Of a stretch of DNA of 64,000 nucleotides, positions 57,138-64,000 are shown piece after piece. The stretch is from Paramoeba atlantica. Lineage: Eukaryota > Discosea. The DNA lies in the NCBI GenBank assembly GCA_977017575.1, contig CDRNVI010000012.1:496001-560000 (forward strand). The letters are read 5' to 3'. Every line of letters starts with the position of its first letter. Within the stretch, counting starts at the first letter, position 1. The position numbers and the translations under genes were made by a program. The notes under the pieces are model-generated. The model saw nothing but the letters and a program-made list of their open reading frames with translations. It did no database searches and had not been told where the DNA came from.

Positions 57138-57254
57138 TTCTTTTGTCAAACCGCTATAAGGTATGGGGTATGATAGAGCACCGACTCGTGGAGTAGGAGG
57201 GCATATTGTAACCCAAGCATGAAGGCGACGTGGGCGAGACGATTCGGACGGTGG

Positions 57255-57412
57255 TGGCGAATGACGGTTCGCAGAGAGGAAAGGTTCGCAGGGAAGAAGG
57301 GAGTGGTGGTGGTGGTGGGGAATGGTTGTTCGCAGAGAGGGGAGAAGAAGGGAGTGATGTTGGAGGACAATGACGGTTCGCAGGGAGGGGAGAAAGGAGG
57401 GGTGGTGGGGGT
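57255..57412 (+). repeat. Imperfect G/A-rich minisatellite
   Basis: Three to four uneven units of about 50-60 bp built on GGTTCGCAGAGAGGGGAGAA and GGGAGTGGTGGTGG. Confidence 0.65.
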
Positions 57413-57539
57413 GAATAACTATTATCCATACAAAGGAAGTAACCGAAAAAAAGTTAGAAACGTAGGTATAGCATATTGTAACATGAAAAACTTGAACTAG
57501 ACAGTATATAAATACAAACTGACGTCGGGCCCTGATATA

Positions 57540-57690
57540 CTGTATGTATCAGGTTCGTAGGGAAAAAATTGAGCCCCCCCTCAAAAAAAAATCCGGAGCC
57601 GCTTCGCGGCGCCTCCTGCCCAGTCTCGCCAAAAAGGACAATTAAGTGGGGGGGGGGGGACTACGACAATTAAGTGGGAGGGGGACACAG
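57540..57690. mobile_element. C-run/box element, family D copy 2 (about 150 bp)
   Basis: The right end is GACAATTAAGTGGGAGGGGG then ACACAG before TA (57691-57692), with a second forward box GGACAATTAAGTGGG just inside. The centre has AAAAAAAAATCCGGAGCCGC then TTCGCGGCGCC, the hairpin also seen in families A and E. The left end (after ATA at 57537) has lost a clear C-run. Confidence 0.6.
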
Positions 57691-58118
57691 TACTACCCCC
57701 TCGCTACCGTAGGTAAATTCGTCGTGCCCGATTTCGTGCCCGATTTGTGGCCCGATATCGTTTCAGGTGAGTTTTCGAAAAAAATGTTTACAAAGACGTA
57801 TGTATCGAATAGAGTGACATGATCACTAGTTTTTATTATGGGTGAAGCTAAAAAAATATATTTTTCCGAAAATCAACTCCTAGACCGCTTTTTGAGAGTT
57901 TGGGGCCTGATATACCTGCATACACTTTGGTTTCATTCGATATTTCTCCATCCTGTGCCGGTAATTCACTTACAAAGGCTAAAATCTACCTGAAAGTGTG
58001 TGACACACAAGGCCGTAGAGGAAGGAGGAGGCGCAAGGCAAAAAGACAGAAGGCTCCGCCTTCTGCCTTTTTGCCGCAGCGACGACGACTTCCTCGCGTG
58101 GGAAGCTGTAAGGGGTGG
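57691..58118. other. Repeat-derived spacer
   Basis: No gene. GTGCCCGATTTCGTGCCCGAT direct repeats at about 57725, and the inverted repeat GGCAAAAAGACAGAAGGC / GCCTTCTGCCTTTTTGCC at about 58036-58076 (arms of ~18 bp). Confidence 0.5.
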
Positions 58119-58365
58119 AAGTATAGGAATATTGCATAAGTATAGGAATATTGCATAAGTATAGGAATATTGCATAAGTATAGGAATATTGCATAAGTAT
58201 AGGAATATTGCATAAGTATAGGAATATTGCATAAGTATAGGAATATTGCATAAGTATAGGAATATTGCATAAGTATAGGAATATTGCATAAGTATAGGAA
58301 TATTGCACAAGTATAGGAATATTGCACAAGTATAGGAATATTGCATAAGTATAGGAATATTGCAT
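58119..58365 (+). repeat. 19-bp satellite, 13 copies
   Basis: Unit AAGTATAGGAATATTGCAT repeated head to tail 13 times with an exact 19-bp period. Only units 10 and 11 differ (GCAC for GCAT). No spacers, so not a CRISPR. Two-unit blocks of the same sequence lie at 58708-58744 (same strand) and 59303-59340 (opposite strand). Confidence 0.95.
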
Positions 58366-58495
58366 AGCCGTCTAATCATGTCACAAAATACTGTGAATTG
58401 GTTTAGTATAGGTTTAGTTTTTGGGTATCACGCTTTCACGTGACTCAGTGGCCCGGCCGGCCCCTCCGTGCGTTCGGCCTCTCATTTCCCCCAAA

Positions 58496-58574
58496 ACAAC
58501 TACCACCTTCCCCCCATTTATCAGGGGTCGCTCGCGCGACCCCCGCTAAATAGGGGGGGGAAGGTGGTAGTTGT
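58496..58574. repeat. Perfect 20-bp-arm hairpin
   Basis: Arms ACAACTACCACCTTCCCCCC (58496-58515) and its complement (58555-58574), with inner complementary parts ATTTA/TAAAT and GGGGTCG/CGACCCC. It can fold into an almost fully paired ~80-nt structure. Confidence 0.8.
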
Positions 58575-58707
58575 GGGGTATGGAGGCCTCTCGCAACTCC
58601 GGGGCCTCACCGGGAGCAAAGGTGAGTTCCCATAGCACCCCGCACCAACTTTTGGTAAAAGTTGAAATCGGTGCCTAAAACTTTATGCATGTGATTGTGC
58701 TGTTCCG

Positions 58708-58744
58708 AAGTATAGGAATATTGCATAAGTATAGGAATATTGCA
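58708..58744 (+). repeat. 19-bp satellite, 2 copies
   Basis: Two units of the AAGTATAGGAATATTGCAT satellite, followed by AGAGCCCCTCTAA. Confidence 0.9.
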
Positions 58745-59302
58745 GAGCCCCTCTAATTTTTTTTTAACTTTTGAAAAATTTCTCCTGGCAAGATCCCACC
58801 TGTATTGGATCTTACAAATCCTTTTCCTTGTAGATGAGACTCCAAAGTATATACGCACATCACATTTTCTAAAAATGGAAAAGTTGCATATAGGGGGTGA
58901 CCCCGCCAAAGTAGCCAAAAACAGGTGAAAATGGGCTTTTTTAAGCAAAATCCACGAAAAGTGGCCATTTTAGGGCATTTTAGAAGGGTCACCCCTTATA
59001 CATGTATGTGAAGTCTTCATTTGAAGTAAAAGTAGTTCAAAGTGATAGATTAGGGTACGTTATAGCGTCCATATGTTCGGTATTCCATTTTCCCGGGGAT
59101 ACAAGTCTATGAGGCACGTAACAAATAAAAAAACTCGTATATTTTCGAGAAATATACCACCCTTGACTTTGTAAAAATTTGTTTCAAATTACAAAAAATA
59201 GGTGGTTTCCCGACAGTGTAATCGCAGATCTATACAACGGTTATAATTGTCTACCGAAATCAAGAAACTCATATTAAGGGGTGGGGGGTCAAAAATAGAG
59301 TT
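58745..59302. other. Region between satellite blocks
   Basis: AT-rich. Inverted pieces occur (AGGGGGTGACCC near 58892 and GGGTCACCCCTTA near 58984). No gene recognised. Confidence 0.45.
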
Positions 59303-59340
59303 ATGCAATATTCCTATACTTATGCAATATTCCTATACTT
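59303..59340 (-). repeat. 19-bp satellite, 2 inverted copies
   Basis: ATGCAATATTCCTATACTT twice, i.e. the satellite in the opposite direction, followed by GCTGTAAGGGGT, which also precedes the 13-copy block (near 58104). Confidence 0.9.
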
Positions 59341-59370
59341 TGACCGCTGTAAGGGGTCCTAAGGCTATGT

Positions 59371-59565
59371 AACCCAGGCTAAAGTGGACGAGGGAGATAC
59401 TAAAAGCACCTTTGGAAGACCGCCACAAAACTGGAACGTCATCTCCCGTTAAAGATCCTTTTGTGACATCAGAATGCTCTACAAAACGGGAGATACGGTT
59501 CCAGTTTTGTGGCGGTCTTCAAAAAGGTGCCTTTAGTATCTCCCTCGTCCACTTTAGCCTGGGTT
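59371..59565. repeat. Long foldback F2
   Basis: 195 bp with arms of about 80 nt, roughly 90% complementary, and a short loop. The ends are AACCCAGGCTAAAGTGGACG. The outer GTGGACGAGGGAGATAC is identical to F1; the inner arm (CCGCCACAAAACTGGAAC) is unrelated to F1's inner arm. Confidence 0.85.
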
Positions 59566-59569
59566 TAAA

Positions 59570-59962
59570 CCCGAGACCGAAAAACGGCTCCGAAAGGCAA
59601 TAAAGAAAGCCTTTGCAATGCTTAAGCGTCATCCTTATCGACGCCAAGTTTTAAATTGTGTAAATTCTGTTCCTAAATGCTTGCGCATTGTGCAGCGCGT
59701 TCAAGGAGACCATTGTGGGTACTAGTGCATAGGAATTTGTACTCATTTCTTATTTTTTTACCCCCCGTGAAAAAGCAAAATTGGGGGAAATTTCCCAACT
59801 TTCACCACGCCCACCTAGGACCCAGGGGGGGGGGGGTGATAGGCAAAGCAACGGTGGGAAACGCACTAGTTTTTCGAGATCTGTTGAATGCCGAATGAAT
59901 TAGGTCAAAAGCTCTTACGGTGCGCTCTGGAGCCTGGGGGGTGCGAGCCAAGAGCTGGACTG
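59570..59962 (+). mobile_element. U-family Tc1/mariner relic, 3' part
   Basis: 59580-59708 encodes RLRKAIKKAFAMLKRHPYRR, then VNSVPKCLRIVQ, and ends DHCGY plus a stop: the C-terminus of a Tc1 transposase similar to 38040-38175. The right terminal repeat ends CCAAGAGCTGGACTG at 59962, followed by TA. The left part is gone, replaced by foldback F2. Confidence 0.8.
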
Positions 59963-60619
59963 TATGTATGGTAGTAAAGCCTATAGGATGCGCAATATTA
60001 ATTTTGCAAATTTTTCTATTTTAGTGGCTTCGTTAAATGCGGTGGTTGTTTTCAACTTAGAAGTCACTCATGCTGCGCGCTTCGCGTTGAAAACGCATTG
60101 AAAACTACCTCCGCGTTTAACGGAGCCACTAAAAAAGAAAATTTGCCAAAAGAACACGAATAACGTATTTTTTTGGGTAAAAAAGCTCCCGTTTTCGGCG
60201 AAAATTGCGAAATTTTAATCCAAATTCGGACTTTTTTTGATGCCTTACCAGTAGGGGCAGGGGCCGCATCTGCCAAAAAAAATGTCGTAGAATGGTAGCC
60301 GAGATCCCAAGCTCTTAAAATACGTTTTACACACCTTAGCAGTTAATTAATTAATTTACTATTAACAAATTAGCACAATTAATTTGCAATTAATTAACAA
60401 ATTAGAAGAATTTGTATATATTAGATTCATCCCCATCGCTGTTTGTATAATGAAAGAGTCATCCCTGAGAGAGAGAGAGAGAGAAACATATTGGAACTCG
60501 CATGGGTCCCATGGAATGTAGAGTTCGTGCCGCAGGGGCTGCGCGATTCGCGGACGATTCGGAGCGGGAGGAGTCACTGGGAAGCTACGTATTTTTGAAT
60601 GGACATCTATAATACAGTA
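59963..60619. other. Spacer
   Basis: AT-rich. Inverted segments TTAAATGCGGTGGTTGTTTTCA (60033) and TGAAAACTACCTCCGCGTTTAA-like (60098) form a partial hairpin, and TTAATTAA motifs cluster at 60340-60395. No gene. Confidence 0.45.
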
Positions 60620-62619
60620 CTGTGACCCCCCCCTTTAATATGCACACGTTTTTGGGGTTTGTGCATATTAAGGGGGGGGGGGGTAAGAGGGGGAAGAACC
60701 AGCCCCTCCGGGAAAAAAATTGCGCCGCTTCGCGGCGCCTTTATTTCCTGTGCGTTTTTCGAACTTGATTGATTGATTGATTTTAAGGGCATGTATCCCA
60801 TAGGGACGTACCCTCCCGGAGATAGCCGGGCACTAATTTTTTTATTATTCCAAAATACACTTATTATTCCAATTTTTTTAGTATTCTGCCACCTGAAAGT
60901 TTTCTCAAATTATATTCCATGGATGCCTTTGTGCCTGGCTACATAGAGAATCTTTTGTATCTATCTTTAGAGAATGCACAAGAACGGCGCGGCTACGGCC
61001 TAGGGATCGTAGAAGGCTCAAGCGATGACGATAGTGAAGTGAATTCTGTTTCTTCCGATGAAGAACATGGTAGCGATATAAAAAGTGTTAGCCTCGAAAC
61101 CCCTGATGGGGTTCTACCACTGATGACGGCAGTGATAACGAGGAAGGTTTGGTTGATTGAAAGTACGCCGCGATGTTCCTTTCGTTGTGAAGCATAAAAC
61201 TGTTTTCAAAACAGAAATGGCGAACTATGTCTCAAACGCACCACAAAGCTATGGCAACAGTACAACAATGGATGAGAAAAACCTTTGGTGAATTATACAC
61301 TGTGCATTCTAAATCTCAACTAAAAAAGTGGGATGCAGAAATCAACCGGCAACTTTCCAGTAACCTAGGCGAGGAACGCCTGCTAAAGCTTAAGTTCTTG
61401 ATGGTGGATGGCGCCACTGTCAACCATGTTGCCCGTGTGAATTGCGAAGGTTTCTTAAAATCCATTTACGATCGTATTGACCCGGTGGGAGAAGAGGACC
61501 TAGGAAACATACAGCGCGGAATAAATCAAAAGTACCGTGTGTCACTATTATCTTGTATAGGACACATGTTAAATAATGTCTGCAAAACGGCGTTTCAACC
61601 CTACGAATCGTCTCCAGCCTTTAATTTTAAAAGAAGCTTTCCGAAGGCTTTTTTTTCAGGGGGCAAGGCGAGTGCCACAAAGGGAAAATACAGAGGAATT
61701 GCTTTATCCCACTTGCTGGTACGATTCGATTCCAACGTAATGCGAGCTGAGGCACTTCTAAAGCAGTGCTACCTGGTTCTTGGAACAATTTCTCCGACAG
61801 CATGGAAAACCAATTTGGCGGAAAAGTTGTGCGAAAGCCTTTGTGTGCTCAAGCAAGTGATACTACAGGAAGTTAGTGAAGTGCAGGAGAAACTTTTAAA
61901 CCTTGGGGAAAACGATTTCCAGGAAAAACATCGAATATTTTCAGAGTGTGGTCCAAAATTTTTGAACACCATGACCAGTGCTCGCATGTAGCATGGCGTC
62001 GTTACTCCGAAACTTGGAGGGGTTACTCGCTGGTGCTCCGACAAGTTTACGTCCATGGAATTTCTGGCAAACTATTTGCAAACTATTCAGTTATTCATCG
62101 AAGAAGCGAAAAAAGGGCCACGAGATTCTAATTCCATTAAGCGGTGTCAAAAAATCTTGACTAAATACGGCTCACAATGCATTCAGAAGCAGTGTGAAAT
62201 TTTTTTGAGCGAATGTAGTGAACTACATGCGGCACTCAAGGAATTTAGTGAAAGCGAAGATACTCCTATGGCCACACACATTTGCCAAATGTTGGAGCAT
62301 CTATACGAAATTTCCGAAGGTACAGGAGCACCACAAGGATTACGATCATCCCTTTTGCACCACAAGAAAAGACTAGATAAGAATCATAACATGCGTCTCT
62401 GGAAACAGGTAATATGGTTTCGACCAAGTTGGGTTGTCCTGTTCGGTCGGCCAATACGTCAACATGCTTTGTGATATTGGCGAACTGAAATTTTGTCTGC
62501 GCAACCACCGTGAAAAAAAATTATTTTTTTGGGGGAGGAAAAAAAGTCCCCTTTCACCAAAATTTGTGCATATTAAGGGGGGGAGGGAAGGGGGTGCATA
62601 TTAAAGGGGGGGGTCACAG
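60620..62619 (+). mobile_element. C-run/box element, family E, 2000 bp with coding region
   Basis: TA at 60618-60619 and 62620-62621. Ends are perfect 26-bp inverted repeats: CTGTGA, eight C, TTTAATATGCAC. The box GTGCATATTAA + G-run appears inverted at the outer left, forward at the inner left (60660-60685) and forward twice at the right. The inner left side carries GCGCCGCTTCGCGGCGCC (60722-60739). Between 60919 and 62474 lie three damaged ORFs, making this the only box element with protein-coding content and the best candidate for the autonomous form. Confidence 0.8.
60919..62474 (+). pseudogene. Broken ORFs of the family E element (possible transposase)
   Basis: Three plus-strand frames: 60919-61197 (acidic, Ser-rich N-terminus: GSSDDDSEVNSVSSDEEHG), 61227-61991 (254 aa) and 62055-62474 (helical, Cys-containing). 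The middle one has FLMVDGATVNHV and, 65 residues later, SCIGHMLNNVCK. The latter resembles the CxxHxLN(L) motif of hAT-type RNase-H transposases, but the TA flanks do not fit hAT. At least two frame changes or stops separate the parts. KGKYRGIALSHL is shared with the fragment at 39690-39933. Identity as a transposase is inferred from position in the element and the motif only. Confidence 0.45.
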
Positions 62620-62621
62620 TA

Positions 62622-63140
62622 TATATAAACCCCCCTCCCACTTAATATTTACACACACTTACTATTTACATGGCTTTTAATCTCTCAAATTTTGAAAAAT
62701 ATCACTGAAGCAAATTACAAAAACGCGATGAAAGCAGTTCCTACGACTCAAGCGGCGCACCCGAATACTCATCGGAAACTCTATCCGATGAAGGCGTACA
62801 ACCTTCATGTGAGCAGCCCAACCGGCCATTTGCAATGAGTCACAGCAGAGACATGAGAAAAGTAAGACTAGGAACGAATGACCCACGGCATCACATAAGG
62901 AAAGGCGTTCCATCATCAGTGAAAAAACGAGTTGTTGAAATGAGATTGAACAGCATGATAAAAGTGTCTCTTCTCACCTTCAATCATGGATCGGTCAGAA
63001 AATTTTATAACACCTGCAGGAGCCCATGTAAATAATAAGTGGAATTTCCCCGTAATATTAACATGGACACTTATTATTCACACACTCTTATTATTTACCA
63101 TTTTTTGCATGTAAATATTAAGTGGGAGGGGGGTTTACAG
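62622..63140. mobile_element. C-run/box element, family F (about 519 bp)
   Basis: The right end (inward) is CTGTAAACCCCCCTCCCACT, followed outside by TA (63141-63142). The left end matches from AAACCCCCCTCCCACTTAAT but its outermost bases are altered. The box TGTAAATATTAAGTGG is repeated inside with variations. A short acidic frame (SSYDSSGAPEYSSETLSDEG) lies in the middle. It directly abuts family E, sharing the TA-rich junction. Confidence 0.65.
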
Positions 63141-63182
63141 TATATATACAGGTATACATATATAGGTATATACAGATGTATA

Positions 63183-64000
63183 CAGGGGGGTGCACGAAAA
63201 TATGGGGGGGTCAAAATTCGTATAACTCGACCAATTTCGGAAAGCAGCACCGCATTCGAGAGCTCTCGCAGAGTTACGTGTCATGTGATAATGCGTTTCC
63301 AGCATTTTTAGATTCTTTAAAAAATTAAAAAAAGTATGATTTTTCAAAGTTCAGAATTCTGCTGCTTTTTGAAAAAAATGCTTTTTTTCTGAATTTATCC
63401 ACTTTTTTGATCCTAATACACTACTATGCCCCAGAAAAGGTCGTATTCGAATAATAGAAAGGTGCAGAAACGGAGTAGATTTTGTTATTCGCCTCGTGGG
63501 CAACTTAAAGCATCTCACAGGATACTTTTGGTTAAAAAATTTGAGGAAATTGATTCTTTTTCGGCTGTCGCCAAGACGTTTAGGTGACTTAAAACTTTTA
63601 GGAATCGATTTTGGAAGAGTAATGTTGCAGGGCCCGCGGAAACTTTTTAAAAGCGAAGAAAAGCTTTTTCAGATCGTTGAAAGCGCTTTAAAAGCGCTTT
63701 TCGAGCTTTTTTTAGCTTTCGAACTTTCGAGCACGTGTGTACACCTTTACCCTGAGGATGCACTTATGTAAATGAGCATGTAGTGTGTTCATCCGTGGAA
63801 TGCCGACTGAAAATGTGCGCCAGACTTACACTTGAAACGTTGTCGTAGAAATTTGGCCTAAAGCAGTACTCCCCCACTCATTAATAATTATAAACCTCCA
63901 AAACTTATTAAAAGGTTCGTTTATAGAAATTTAATGAGATCATAATTCTCAGCCTCACTTCTATAATTATAAACCTCAAATTCTTCATTTTTTATCTAGA
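63183..64000 (+). mobile_element. T-family Tc1/mariner copy, 5' part (runs to window edge)
   Basis: After TA (63181-63182) starts CAGGGGGGTGCACG and ends its terminal repeat with CGCATTCGAGAGCTCTCGC near 63270. An ATG at 63426 opens a frame with GQLKASHRILLVKKFEEIDS + FSAVAKTF, the helix-turn-helix also seen at 24187-24495, ending in a stop after ~52 codons. The remainder to 64000 is not recognisable, and the right end is outside the window or lost. Confidence 0.65.

Noticed and set aside
58119-58365. CRISPR array
   Set aside because: The 19-bp units are head to tail without spacers, and the genome is eukaryotic.
57966-58379. Repetitive protein frames on the minus strand (NIPILMQYSYTY repeats)
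   Set aside because: They arise only because the 19-bp satellite unit is stop-free in three frames; no gene context.
60919-62474. Firm hAT transposase call
   Set aside because: The CxxHxLN motif fits, but there is no 8-bp target duplication and the ends differ; kept as uncertain.
1-64000. LTR retrotransposons, retrovirus-like or Polinton-like copies
   Set aside because: No long terminal repeats, capsid, integrase or protease-like segment was recognised; the only retroelement seen is the RLE-type LINE and its scrap.

Overview
The window looks like nuclear DNA of a unicellular eukaryote. I find 20 host genes between 1 and 52607: RING/PHD ligase, NEMP-like, DnaJ, aprataxin-like, proteasome beta-1, CCCH/LRR tail-anchored protein, uS17 (RPS11), PPR-like, MCM3, GGQ release-factor-like, ADAT1, AP-2 alpha, CDP-diacylglycerol synthase, CLC exchanger, glycerol-3-phosphate dehydrogenase, and five unrecognised genes. 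All 20 lie on the minus strand, none shows a visible intron, and several have a long pyrimidine tract ending in AG just before the ATG. Together this fits polycistronic transcription with spliced-leader trans-splicing, so a euglenozoan (diplonemid- or kinetoplastid-like protist) is my best guess. No spliced-leader RNA gene is visible, so this remains inference. No tRNA, rRNA or CRISPR was found. || Layout. 1-10198: six host genes with small repeats and a dead Tc1 copy. 10199-13806: a Merlin (ISXO2-like) area. 13807-21301: a compact run of six host genes (aprataxin-like to a secreted protein). 21341-26839: one long intergenic interval filled by a 325-bp tandem array, an inserted hairpin element (S1), a Tc1-type relic, a zinc-finger ORF and a long foldback. 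26840-34296: PPR-like, MCM3 and the GGQ protein, with a 700-bp MITE between the last two. 34297-40040: nested DNA transposons, including an apparently intact Tc1/mariner with DD32E spacing. 40041-47966: ADAT1, AP-2 alpha, CDS, CLC. 47967-51377: gene-poor, with the second hairpin element (S2) and an LRR-gene fragment. 51378-52607: glycerol-3-phosphate dehydrogenase. 52608-64000: almost wholly mobile DNA, with a restriction-like-endonuclease LINE carrying a 2A-like motif, 19-bp satellites, a second foldback and several TA-flanked elements. || The most unusual thing seen is a set of at least seven TA-flanked elements whose ends carry runs of C followed by an A/T-rich stretch and a family-specific box. 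Five of the seven show the box in the same asymmetric plan (outer-left inverted, inner-left and both right copies in one direction), sometimes with a shared GCCGCTTCGCGGC hairpin. One copy (60620-62619, exactly 2000 bp with 26-bp perfect terminal repeats) holds broken ORFs that may be the family's transposase; a related fragment lies at 39690-39933. || The host genes are mostly housekeeping (proteolysis, DNA replication and repair, tRNA editing, translation, membrane traffic, phospholipid and glycerol metabolism) and show no functional operon logic beyond their shared direction.
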